This document shows, in pieces, positions 1 through 7,672 of a stretch of 33,821 bases of DNA; position 1 is the first letter of the stretch; the number at the start of each line of letters is the position of its first letter. A program made the translations under genes and the position numbers. This DNA is from a virus. Below the pieces are notes generated by a model. The model searched no databases and had not been told where the DNA came from. It saw only the letters and a program-made list of their open reading frames with translations. The stretch is taken from IMG/VR virus record IMGVR_UViG_3300028569_000099, positions 1 to 33,821 of that record; one strand, given 5' to 3'.

Positions 1-855
1 ATATACACCCTACCCGCAGGTGCAAACGACGCTCTAAACGTGCTCTATCGCACCATGAACCGCCCTAGTGCGAGCTATACATCCTCCGCGGGTGGTACGG
101 TTGGAAACGTGGGTGACAACGACGTAGACACGTTCTGCCTGCAAACTAGCGCAAACGGGAATATTTCAGCTAATTTTGGTACAAACCAAGAGATTTATGC
201 TGGCTCAATTGGTTTGTTGCCTTATGTATCAGGTGGTGGTAGTCAGACGTGGACTTTGACGCTTGAGTACTCAACAGACAACGTCACATACTTAACGTTA
301 GAAAGCCTTGGCACTGTAACGGTAACTGATAACGAGTGGATTTGGACGGACATAAACCCGGGGCAAGCCGTCCAGTACTACCGCGTTCGCGCCTCTGGTG
401 GTACGACTTTGGCTTTGCGTGAGTTTTACGTTGGAAATAATTCCACTGAGATTACCATGTCTCGCTTGAACCGCGACGACTACACGAACCTGCCAAACAA
501 GAACTTTACGTCAAACCAGCCCTTCCAATTTTGGTTTGATCGCACAATTCCTTTGCCCTCGTTGTATTTGTGGCCCGTCCCTAGTGATCCATTCGTTCAA
601 ATCACGGTGTGGTACAGCAAACAGATCATGGACGTGGGTTCATTGACAAACGAGCTGTACATCCCAACGCGCTGGTACGAGGCAACGCTGATGATGTTGT
701 CGCATAGGATGGCGCTAGAGTTGCCCGGGGTCGATCTTACGCGCATCCAATACCTCGAAGGTCAGGCTGAGAAGTACCTGAACATGGTTGAGCAAGAAGA
801 GCGCGATCGCTCGCCCCTGTATCTGGCACCAAATATTTCTGTATATACTAGGTAA
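1..855 (+). CDS. Adaptor/tail-completion-like virion protein with discoidin-like N-terminal domain (5' end outside window)
   Basis: The frame is open from the first base, so the true start lies upstream; 284 residues are visible. The first half (about nt 70-430) is a beta-rich stretch with motifs such as TWTLTLEYSTDN and YYRVRASGGTTLALREF, as expected for an F5/8-type-C (discoidin-like) sandwich that often binds carbohydrate. The second half changes style: LPNKNFTSNQPFQFWFDRT, then LYLWPVPSD, then a helical C-terminus with ELPGVDLTRIQYLEGQAEKY. That order (strand hairpin, L.LWP.P motif, helices) is typical of phage head-tail adaptor or tail-completion proteins. I infer a connector or tail protein with an added binding domain. 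It is distinct from the second adaptor at 11282. The stop is followed after 5 nt by the next gene. Confidence 0.55.
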   Translation: MYTLPAGANDALNVLYRTMNRPSASYTSSAGGTVGNVGDNDVDTFCLQTSANGNISANFGTNQEIYAGSIGLLPYVSGGGSQTWTLTLEYSTDNVTYLTLESLGTVTVTDNEWIWTDINPGQAVQYYRVRASGGTTLALREFYVGNNSTEITMSRLNRDDYTNLPNKNFTSNQPFQFWFDRTIPLPSLYLWPVPSDPFVQITVWYSKQIMDVGSLTNELYIPTRWYEATLMMLSHRMALELPGVDLTRIQYLEGQAEKYLNMVEQEERDRSPLYLAPNISVYTR

Positions 856-860
856 AAAGT

Positions 861-1496
861 ATGCAGTTTTTAACATACGCTCACTGCAAGCCTGATGGTT
901 CAATCTTTTACATAGGTAAAGGATCGTCCAAACGCGCTCACAGTTCAAACGGGCGTAATGTTGTGTGGAAGCGTACCGTTGAAAAGCATGGTGGTTTTTC
1001 AGTCTTGGTGCTTGCCAAGTGGAACACTGAGCAAGAGGCGTTTGACCACGAGATTGCATTGATTGACACATTCCGTGATATGGGCCATAAGTTGGTCAAC
1101 ATTGCAAACGGCGGTATGGGTTCTACTGGCTTTCGGCATACCGAAGCTCATAAAACTTTTAAAGCTCAAATGATGCGCGACCGTAATCCTATGGCAACGC
1201 CAGAGCTTCGGGAAAAGCAAAAAGTGGCTTTGAAGCAAGCTATGAGCAGGCCAGATGTTCGCTCACGTATAAGTGCCGCTTTGTCTGGCAAAAAGCTGTC
1301 AAAGGCGCACGTAGAGTCTTTGAAGAACTGCCACCCAATGAGACCATGCGTCATCAACGGCGTTGAGTATCCATCCATGATGGAGGCATCTCGTTCCATA
1401 GGTGTGCGTCACGGCACTTTGTACCGCTGGTTAAATAACCAAGATGTGCGGCACAATGGCAAGTATCGACACATCACCGAAGCGAGGTGGATCTAA
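861..1496 (+). CDS. Free-standing GIY-YIG homing endonuclease
   Basis: 211 residues. Residues 5-8 (TYAH) and 17-21 (FYIGK) form the GIY...YIG pair, with R25 and a catalytic-type glutamate E64 in HEIALI, then LVNIANGG as in the end of the GIY-YIG core. Residues about 88-155 contain NUMOD3-like DNA-binding segments (GFRHTEAHKTF; SAALSGKKLSKAH). Residues 163-192 look like an IENR1/NUMOD1 helix-turn-helix (INGVEYPSMMEASRSIG...TLYRWLNN). The family nicks or cuts DNA at a long target and spreads its own gene. It sits between two structural genes, 5 nt after one stop and with a TAATG overlap to the next, so it uses the late operon for expression. There is no sign of an intron or intein around it; it is a parasitic insertion typical of phages. 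Confidence 0.9.
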   Translation: MQFLTYAHCKPDGSIFYIGKGSSKRAHSSNGRNVVWKRTVEKHGGFSVLVLAKWNTEQEAFDHEIALIDTFRDMGHKLVNIANGGMGSTGFRHTEAHKTFKAQMMRDRNPMATPELREKQKVALKQAMSRPDVRSRISAALSGKKLSKAHVESLKNCHPMRPCVINGVEYPSMMEASRSIGVRHGTLYRWLNNQDVRHNGKYRHITEARWI

Positions 1497-1843
1497 TGCC
1501 GATGTTTCTTGATACTCGTGGAATGGCGACCTTATCGATTGCAATTTGTGATCGGTGCAGGTTTAAAAGACCCCACGCTGAGATGAGACCTGACCCGAAC
1601 TTCCCCGGTCTCCAAGTCTGTGGGCAAAATTGTGCAGATGAGAAAGATCCCTATAGACTTCCAGCCCGAAAAACTGAGAGAATAACGATCAGATTCCCGC
1701 GTCCTGACGTGAGCGTTGCCGCCAATGACAACAACATTGTTACAACTCAAAACGGTATCACTGGTGGTAGCTTCATCATCTCGACCGAAGGTAATACTCA
1801 GGATCCTGAGAACAACGGTAACCTAGACCAACTGAGCCCATAA
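1496..1843 (+). CDS. Small zinc-ribbon-like phage protein
   Basis: 115 residues from the ATG at 1496, which shares its A with the upstream TAA and has a good GAGGTGG ribosome site 6 nt before it; an in-frame GTG at 1487 is less likely. Two cysteine pairs, C18/C21 (CDRC) and C42/C46, flank a PDPNFPGLQVC segment, followed by DPYRLPARKTE. This cysteine pattern predicts one bound zinc. Small proteins of this pattern recur in phage structural modules, but I know no assigned function. The C-terminal 45 residues are polar and probably disordered. Likely a minor virion or assembly protein. Confidence 0.7.
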   Translation: MPMFLDTRGMATLSIAICDRCRFKRPHAEMRPDPNFPGLQVCGQNCADEKDPYRLPARKTERITIRFPRPDVSVAANDNNIVTTQNGITGGSFIISTEGNTQDPENNGNLDQLSP

Positions 1844-1844
1844 T

Positions 1845-3749
1845 ATGTCCGCACAAGTAACGATCACACAATTACCTGCCGCTGGTGCAATTACTGGTTC
1901 AGAGTCCGTTCCTATCGTTCAGAACGGTCAAACCGTACAAACTACGACAGGTGCTATTGCGGCTTCTCCTTCACAACCTTATCAGTACCTCACTGTTATC
2001 CAAACCCCTCAACTAGCCAACAGTCGCGCACTGTCTGGCGGTACTGGTATTGGTTTGGTTGATGGTGGTGCTCAATCTACCTTACAGATCACCCTAAACG
2101 CTGTCTCAGGAAGCCTTGAAACGGCGTCTAACGGGATTATTGCCAAATCTGGTAGCGCAGTAGTAGCTCGTACTTTGACAGCCTCTGGCAACGGTTTAAG
2201 CATTACCGATGGCAATGGCGTATCAGGTAACCCAACATTTGCGCTGAGTGGTGTTGCGGCTTCTGTGGCTGGCTTGTCTGGCACAGGTATGCTTGCCATG
2301 ACAGGTGGTGGTACGACTGTGTCTGGTCGTGACCTTTTGGGTACGGCAAACCAGATCACCATAACCAATGGAAACGGCTCCTCTGGTAACCCTACGTTTG
2401 CTATTACGAGCAACCCAGAGTTGCCCGGCGTCGAGGGCGTGACCTTACCGTTTGGTACAACCGCTGAGCGCCCAGCCATTCCAAACAATGGTGAGCTTCG
2501 CTACAACACCTCAACAGGAACCTTTGAGGGCTATGCCAACAACGCTTGGGGTGCAATCGTCACAGGTACTGGCGTAACTTCTGTTGCTACGGGTACGGGT
2601 CTCACGGGAGGCCCAATCACCTCAACGGGCACAATCTCTATTGCTAACACTACGGTGACCGCTGGTAGCTACACCTCTGCCAACATTACTGTTAATGCTC
2701 AAGGTCAGATTACTGCCGCGGCAAACGGTGCGGCTGGTGGTGTTACAAGCTTTACCGCTGGAACCACTGGTTTTACGCCAAGTACAGCATCCACAGGCGC
2801 CATTACCTTGGCGGGGACTTTGGCGCTTACCAACGGCGGCTCAGGTCAAACCACAGCTCAAGCGGCAATAAATGCTTTTGCAGGCGCGGTTACAAGTGGA
2901 TCGTACTTACGAGGTAACGGAACGAATGTGGTGATGAACACCATACAAGTTGCCGATGTTCCTACGCTTAACCAAAACACAACAGGCACCGCGGCTAACA
3001 TTACAGCCACAACCAACGCAACACTAACAACTTTAAGCGCCTTGAGCTTGCCCGGCTCACAAGTCACTGGCAATATTTCTGGCAATTCGGCTAACGTCAC
3101 GGGTACTGTAGCCATTCTTAATGGCGGAACGGGTCAGACTACAGCAGGTGCCGCATTCAATGCTTTATCGCCCATCACCACAACTGGTGACCTGATCCTT
3201 GGTAACGGTACTAACAGCGCTACCCGCTTGGGAATTGGTGCTAACGGTTATCTTTTATCGTCTAACGGCACAACAGCCTCATGGCAACCAGCCCCTGCTG
3301 GTGGTGTGACGACTTTTAGTGCAGGTACTACGGGTCTGACCCCCTCTAGCGCAACTGGTGGTGCGGTTACTTTGGCTGGCACCTTGGCTTTGGCTAATGG
3401 CGGCTCTGGTCAAACATCAGCTCAGTTAGGAATGAATGCCTTTGCTGGTGCAGTCACTAGCGGATCGTATTTGCGTGGCGATGGCACAAATGTTGTGATG
3501 AACACAATCCAAGTGGCTGATGTCCCAACACTCAATCAAAACACCACTGGTACAGCATCTAATGTTACGGGAATTGTGGCAATCGCTAACGGTGGCACAA
3601 ACACAACTGCAACTGCTACAGCAGGCGGTGCGGCTTATGGAACTGGTACAGCTTACGCCTTTACTGCGGCTGGAACAGCAGGTCAGGTGTTAACATCGGC
3701 GGGTGCATCAGCTCCCGTATGGTCAGGAATCTCAGGAGGAACTTTCTAA
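1845..3749 (+). CDS. Tail fibre protein, long, Gly/Thr/Ala-rich with internal duplication
   Basis: 634 residues, low in charge and rich in G, T, A, N and S, with short repeats of the form NGGTGQTTA and GNGLSITDGNG. These are characteristic of phage tail fibres built from beta-helical or triple-stranded shafts. The N-terminus (VTITQLPAAGAITGSESVPI) resembles the docking region of fibres in related phages, and residues around 205-235 (LPFGTTAERPAIPNNGELRYN...) match a widespread fibre motif. Two copies of a 90-residue unit lie in the C-terminal half. The gene ends in TAATG overlap with the next fibre-type gene, so the two are probably translated together. It probably connects tail to receptor-binding tips. 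Confidence 0.8.
   Translation: MSAQVTITQLPAAGAITGSESVPIVQNGQTVQTTTGAIAASPSQPYQYLTVIQTPQLANSRALSGGTGIGLVDGGAQSTLQITLNAVSGSLETASNGIIAKSGSAVVARTLTASGNGLSITDGNGVSGNPTFALSGVAASVAGLSGTGMLAMTGGGTTVSGRDLLGTANQITITNGNGSSGNPTFAITSNPELPGVEGVTLPFGTTAERPAIPNNGELRYNTSTGTFEGYANNAWGAIVTGTGVTSVATGTGLTGGPITSTGTISIANTTVTAGSYTSANITVNAQGQITAAANGAAGGVTSFTAGTTGFTPSTASTGAITLAGTLALTNGGSGQTTAQAAINAFAGAVTSGSYLRGNGTNVVMNTIQVADVPTLNQNTTGTAANITATTNATLTTLSALSLPGSQVTGNISGNSANVTGTVAILNGGTGQTTAGAAFNALSPITTTGDLILGNGTNSATRLGIGANGYLLSSNGTTASWQPAPAGGVTTFSAGTTGLTPSSATGGAVTLAGTLALANGGSGQTSAQLGMNAFAGAVTSGSYLRGDGTNVVMNTIQVADVPTLNQNTTGTASNVTGIVAIANGGTNTTATATAGGAAYGTGTAYAFTAAGTAGQVLTSAGASAPVWSGISGGTF
2736..3569 (+). repeat. Two copies of a ~270-nt unit inside the fibre gene (about 2736-3005 and 3300-3569)
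   Basis: Both copies encode about 90 residues beginning GGVT and including the identical stretch NTIQVADVPTLNQNTTGTA, with FAGAVTSGSYLRG before it. Protein identity is high, but many third positions differ between copies. The duplication is therefore old or kept alike by selection. Such units set fibre length. Confidence 0.8.
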
Positions 3750-4066
3750 TGGCACAAGCAGGCTTTACACCAATTCAACTTTATCGCACAACGACAGGGG
3801 CGGCTGTGCCTTTGGCGGCTGACCTGTTGCCGGGGGAGCTTGGCTTCAACATCGCCAACACCGACATGGCCCTGTACGCCGAAAACGCATCAGGCACGGT
3901 TATACGCATCATGAACAACCCTGCTGGCCTTAAATATCCCACTGCGGATGGCACTAGCGGTCAAGTTGTTTCAACAGATGGCGCTGGCAACCTCAGCTTC
4001 TCAACCCCTGCAAGCGGCGCGACCAAAGGTCAAGCCATCGCTTTCTCAATGATTTTCGGTCTGTAA
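3749..4066 (+). CDS. Small fibre-associated protein
   Basis: 105 residues from the ATG at 3749 (TAATG overlap), with AGGAGGA 9 nt upstream; a longer start at 3719 would lie inside the fibre gene and lacks a site. The N-terminus (PIQLYRTTTGAAVPLAADLLPGELGFN) matches the repeated fibre motif IQL.RT.T.GA.P.A.DL..GEL..N, followed by LYAENASGTVIRI. This motif is common at the head of phage fibre and appendage proteins. It has only a short tail after it, so it may be a fibre cap or trimerisation partner. Confidence 0.7.
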   Translation: MAQAGFTPIQLYRTTTGAAVPLAADLLPGELGFNIANTDMALYAENASGTVIRIMNNPAGLKYPTADGTSGQVVSTDGAGNLSFSTPASGATKGQAIAFSMIFGL

Positions 4067-4075
4067 GGAACCATC

Positions 4076-4453
4076 ATGGCAAATCCAAATATTGTCAACG
4101 TAGCCGCCATTTATGGCAACTCTTCGCAAACATCGCTAAGTAGCACCAGTGCTACTAGCTTGGTAAGCAATGCCGCATCTAGCGGTAAAGTTTTCAAGAT
4201 CAACTCAATCACCGTTGCTAACGTAGACGGTACAGCCGCCGCTGACATCACGATCAACGTGTACAGCGCCGCCGCCTTGGGTGGTACGGCTTTCCCGATT
4301 GTTTCAACAATCTCAGTTCCTGCTGATGCTACATTGATTGTGACCGACAAAACCACTACGTTTTACTTGCTGGAGAATCAATCCATCGGTGCAACGGCTG
4401 GCACGGCTAACGACCTTGTGGTGAATGCAAGCTGGGAAGAGATCAACGCCTAA
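4076..4453 (+). CDS. Small beta-sandwich-type virion protein
   Basis: 125 residues preceded by AAGGAAC 7-8 nt upstream. Sequence is strand-rich (VFKINSITVANVDGT; DITINVYSAAALGGTAF; STISVPADATLIVTDK; FYLLENQSIGATAGTANDLVVNASWEE), the pattern of an Ig-like or jelly-roll sandwich with a metal- or stress-response-like hairpin. Proteins of this look are found among phage tail or capsid decoration proteins. Position between a fibre cap and the propeller genes suggests a tail-tip adaptor. No catalytic motif is visible. Confidence 0.65.
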   Translation: MANPNIVNVAAIYGNSSQTSLSSTSATSLVSNAASSGKVFKINSITVANVDGTAAADITINVYSAAALGGTAFPIVSTISVPADATLIVTDKTTTFYLLENQSIGATAGTANDLVVNASWEEINA

Positions 4454-4464
4454 AGGGGGGCATC

Positions 4465-5658
4465 ATGCCACTACGTCCTCCTTCTGGGTTTATCTCAGCA
4501 TTTTATGATCCGCTGAATAACCCTAATGCACCGACCATTGGGACGGCTACGGGTGGTGATGCTTCTGCGTCTGTTGCGTTCACGCCGCCTGCTAACGTTG
4601 GTGGCTCGGCTATTACCGGGTATGGCGCTATTTCAACTCCCGGTGACGTTACCGCAACGGCTGCCTCGTCCCCTGTTACTGTGTCTGGCCTGACCAACGG
4701 CACAGCTTACACGTTTGCTGTGTGGGCGCTGAACTCGTATGGCCCGTCGCCGTATAGCGCGGCGAGTGGGAGTGTGACGCCACAAGATACAAGTAATCGA
4801 GCCATTTATTCTGGTGGAAATAACGGAAGTAACGATGTAAATGTAATTCAATACTTTAATATAACAACGACTGGAAACGCCACAGATTTTGGCGACTTAG
4901 TGGCCGCATTAGACCGAATTGCTGCTTGTGCCTCCGCAACAAGAGGGCTGACTGGCGGTGGCGGTGTAAATTCAATTGACTACATTACCATAGCGACTCT
5001 TGGAAATGCTCAAGACTTTGGAGATTTGCTTGCTGCAAATACTGCTCCAACTGCACTTTCAAGCAGCACTAGGGGCGTTTTTGCAGGTGGGGAGGCTTCT
5101 GGATTCTTTAATGTAATCCAATACCTTACTATTGCCACATTAGGAAACGCAACAGATTTTGGCGATCTTTTATTTGGTACATCTTTTTGCAGTTCTTGCG
5201 CGTCTACTACAAGGGGGGTTGTGTTTTCGGGTGACAGAACTTTTAGCGCAGACAGGAATGTAATTCAATACATTACTATTGCCACAACTGGAAACGCAAT
5301 AGATTTTGGCGATCTACCTGAACCACCTTATGGTTACGACAAAGCCGCCGCATGTTCAAATAGCACCCGAGGGCTAATAGCTGGCAGTAACAATAATGCA
5401 ATTAATTACATAACAATTGCGACTACTGGTAACGCCGCAGATTTTGGCGATTTGACTTTTGCAGGTAGTTATCAACAGTTAGCTGCATGCGCAAATACAA
5501 CACGAGCGACCTTTGGTGGTGGGCAACAAACCAGTACGCAAGTCAATGTAATTTCTTACGTGACAATTGCGTCACTTGGTAACGCTGTGGATTTTGGCGA
5601 TTTGTTATTTGCAAATTTCGCCCTTGCCGCCTGCTCTAACGCCCACGGAGGTCTCTGA
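4465..5658 (+). CDS. Six-bladed kelch-like propeller protein with FN3 domain (tandem paralogue 1)
   Basis: 397 residues, strong AGGGGGG ribosome site. Residues about 22-107 form a fibronectin type III domain (PTIGTATGGDASASVAFTPP; ITGYGAIS; VSGLTNGTAYTFAVWALN; GPSPYSAAS). After it come six copies of a ~45-residue unit whose core reads N-V/I-I-Q/D-Y-I-T-I-A-T-T-G-N-A-x-D-F-G-D-L, each followed by a variable loop, C-S/A-x-S-T-R-G and a GG pair. The first unit starts with RAIYSGG and the last ends CSNAHGGL, so strands from both ends could close one propeller. I infer a surface-exposed, receptor-binding tail-tip protein. The two following genes are paralogues; only this one has an FN3 domain. Confidence 0.8.
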   Translation: MPLRPPSGFISAFYDPLNNPNAPTIGTATGGDASASVAFTPPANVGGSAITGYGAISTPGDVTATAASSPVTVSGLTNGTAYTFAVWALNSYGPSPYSAASGSVTPQDTSNRAIYSGGNNGSNDVNVIQYFNITTTGNATDFGDLVAALDRIAACASATRGLTGGGGVNSIDYITIATLGNAQDFGDLLAANTAPTALSSSTRGVFAGGEASGFFNVIQYLTIATLGNATDFGDLLFGTSFCSSCASTTRGVVFSGDRTFSADRNVIQYITIATTGNAIDFGDLPEPPYGYDKAAACSNSTRGLIAGSNNNAINYITIATTGNAADFGDLTFAGSYQQLAACANTTRATFGGGQQTSTQVNVISYVTIASLGNAVDFGDLLFANFALAACSNAHGGL

Positions 5659-5702
5659 TGCCTAACAACAAATTCACAGGAGGCGTCTATGCCGTCGTAT
5701 AG
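5658..5702 (+). other. 14-codon minicistron linking paralogues 1 and 2
   Basis: The upstream stop and this ATG overlap (TGATG), and its TAG stop lies 13 nt inside the next gene. Its coding sequence contains the AGGAGG (5678-5683) that serves the start at 5689. It may keep ribosomes moving across the junction; a peptide function is not suggested. Confidence 0.25.
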
Positions 5703-6600
5703 TGGTGTCTGGACGCTCACTGCGCAGTATCAAGCCAAGGGTGCTGGTAATTGGCCTTTACCGCCTTTAACTGGTGATATTGGTTTGTTTGGTGGTGGTG
5801 GTACAAATGTTATTCAATACATTACCATTACTTCTACTGGAAACTCAACAGATTTTGGCGATTTAACAGTTTCTAGAAGTTATACCGCCGCCTGCGCTTC
5901 AGCAACAAGAGGTGTGTTTGGTGGCGGGTCTGGAAGTAGTGTTGTGGATTACGTCACTATTGCTTCTGTTGGTAACGCGGCAGATTTTGGTGATCTATTA
6001 GGTAACGCAGAAGGGCCAGCAGGGTGCGGTTCGTCTACTAGGGGCATTTTTGCAGGTGGCGGGGAAGGGGTTGGTAGTAACGTAATTCAATACATTACGT
6101 ATGCCTCTATTGGAAACACCACTGATTTTGGTGACATGACAAGAGCCGCGTCTACGCTTGCCTCATGTTCTTCTTCAACAAGAGGAATTTTTGCTGGTGG
6201 TACTGGCGCTGCTACTACAAATATTATTGACTACATTACCATTGCTACTACGGGTAACGCCACTGACTTTGGCGATTTATTATCGCAGGACTATGGTTTG
6301 GCTGGGTGTGGTTCTTCAACAAGGGGCATAATTAGTAGTGGATCAGCTACTAATGTAATTCAATACATTACGATTGCTTCAACTGGCAACGCCACAGATT
6401 TTGGAGATTTAACAAATCAATCATCTTATGGAAGTGCTACGTCTAATACCACTAGAGCCGTTCTTACTATTAACAATAATACAAACATAATTAACTACGT
6501 TACTATTGCCACAACAGGCAATGCAACTGATTTTGGTGATTTATTGGCAAATGCCAATAGTAGTCCTTCTGGATGTTCCAACGCTAACGGAGGTTTATAA
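5689..6600 (+). CDS. Six-bladed kelch-like propeller protein (tandem paralogue 2)
   Basis: 303 residues; AGGAGG lies 5 nt before the ATG. A short N-terminal part (SGVWTLTAQYQAKGAGNWPL, residues 5-24) carries the GVW.L...Y....G.WP motif seen in front of variable domains in phage fibres, then six repeats with the same N-I-I-x-Y-x-T-I-A-T-T-G-N-A-T-D-F-G-D-L core, each about 45 residues. It ends CSNANGGL like paralogue 1. It lacks an FN3 domain. Variation is concentrated between the DFGDL and the C-x-S-S-T-R-G segments, i.e. in the loops expected on one face of a propeller. Probably receptor binding. Confidence 0.8.
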   Translation: MPSYSGVWTLTAQYQAKGAGNWPLPPLTGDIGLFGGGGTNVIQYITITSTGNSTDFGDLTVSRSYTAACASATRGVFGGGSGSSVVDYVTIASVGNAADFGDLLGNAEGPAGCGSSTRGIFAGGGEGVGSNVIQYITYASIGNTTDFGDMTRAASTLASCSSSTRGIFAGGTGAATTNIIDYITIATTGNATDFGDLLSQDYGLAGCGSSTRGIISSGSATNVIQYITIASTGNATDFGDLTNQSSYGSATSNTTRAVLTINNNTNIINYVTIATTGNATDFGDLLANANSSPSGCSNANGGL

Positions 6601-6602
6601 AA

Positions 6603-7640
6603 ATGGCAATCTCTTCATGGAACGCAGGCATCATTAGACCCGTTCCCGTAACTCCTGCTGGGCCGTATCAAGACGGCGCTGCTCCCGGTGTGTGGACGCT
6701 TGATCAGGTGGCGTACTGGCTCCAGCAAGGACTGTGGCCGATTGCGGGGAATGTTGCGCCTATTGGAATATTTTCCGGGGGCAATACTGGTAGCATGGTA
6801 AACGTAATTCAATACGTAATTATTGCAACTACCGGGAATGCTGTTGACGTGGGTGACTTAGCTGTAGCGCAAGGAAGGGGCGCAAACGGCACAATTTCTT
6901 CTGCTACCCGAGGTATTATGGCTGCTGGCAGCGACAACATAGGGTTATGCAACACCATTCAGTACATGACGATTGCCACCACTGGAAACTCCTTGGATTT
7001 CGGGGATTGCAGCGGTAGAAAAATTATTCTTGGGGGCTGTTCTAATTCCACTAGAGGAATTATTGCTGGTGGCGATCAATCGGAAACGGGTCGCGTCAAT
7101 ATTATTGAGTACATCACGATTGCTTCCACAGGCAACGCCCTTGACTTCGGAGATTTAACTCAAGTGTGGGAAGGTCTTGGTGGGGTTGCGTCTCCAACTC
7201 GGGGGGTATTTGCGTGTTCTCTCGGCCTTACGTTCAACACAATTAACTACGTCACCATCGCCTCAACGGGCAATGCTGTTAATTTTGGCGACTTAAACTC
7301 CTCTAGAAAAAGCGGCGGCGCGTGTTCAAACTCCACAACCGGAGTGTTTGGAGGGGGGTATCTTTTACCCGATAGCGTGAATACCGCAGACGTGCAGTCA
7401 ATAACAATTGCCAGTACAGGAAACTCCTCCTCTTTTGGCACGCTGACCGTGGCGCGAACTGATTTGAATGGGGTCTCCAGTTCAACACGCGCCTTGTTTG
7501 CAGGCGGTAGTTCCGGAGGAGATATTAACGTAATTGACTACCTGACATTTTCCGGAGGTGGTTCGGCCCTAGACTTTGGCGACCTGTTGGCCGTTAACAA
7601 ACAGATGTTTTCAGCGTCTTCGGTGCATGGTGGTTTATGA
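6603..7640 (+). CDS. Six-bladed kelch-like propeller protein (tandem paralogue 3)
   Basis: 345 residues, starting 3 nt after paralogue 2. Residues 29-47 contain PGVWTLDQVAYWLQQGLWP, the same lead-in motif as paralogue 2, followed by six repeat units. Units 5 and 6 have drifted: one reads QSITIASTGNSSSFGTL and the last YLTFSGGGSALDFGDL. It ends SSVHGGL. The codon choice in the repeats differs from the other two copies, so the three genes did not arise by very recent duplication. Likely role as for its neighbours, a tail-tip adhesin with its own binding face. Confidence 0.8.
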   Translation: MAISSWNAGIIRPVPVTPAGPYQDGAAPGVWTLDQVAYWLQQGLWPIAGNVAPIGIFSGGNTGSMVNVIQYVIIATTGNAVDVGDLAVAQGRGANGTISSATRGIMAAGSDNIGLCNTIQYMTIATTGNSLDFGDCSGRKIILGGCSNSTRGIIAGGDQSETGRVNIIEYITIASTGNALDFGDLTQVWEGLGGVASPTRGVFACSLGLTFNTINYVTIASTGNAVNFGDLNSSRKSGGACSNSTTGVFGGGYLLPDSVNTADVQSITIASTGNSSSFGTLTVARTDLNGVSSSTRALFAGGSSGGDINVIDYLTFSGGGSALDFGDLLAVNKQMFSASSVHGGL

Positions 7641-7672
7641 TGAAACCCCTTACAAACAGGAGAACCCTTTGA
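7637..7672 (+). other. Short minicistron at the junction before the coiled-coil gene
   Basis: Two adjacent in-frame ATGs (7637 and 7640) overlap the stop of paralogue 3 and encode about ten residues, ending in a TGA that overlaps the TTG start at 7669. The AGGAG at 7658-7662 lies inside it. It may couple translation to the next gene. Confidence 0.25.

Noticed and set aside
861-1843. Possible group I intron around the homing endonuclease
   Set aside because: The flanking genes are complete and distinct and there is no split gene or catalytic-RNA-like sequence; the endonuclease is free-standing.
2072-2488. Minus-strand frame of 138 codons within the fibre gene
   Set aside because: It lies wholly opposite a clear fibre gene and has a Pro/Val-rich artefact composition.
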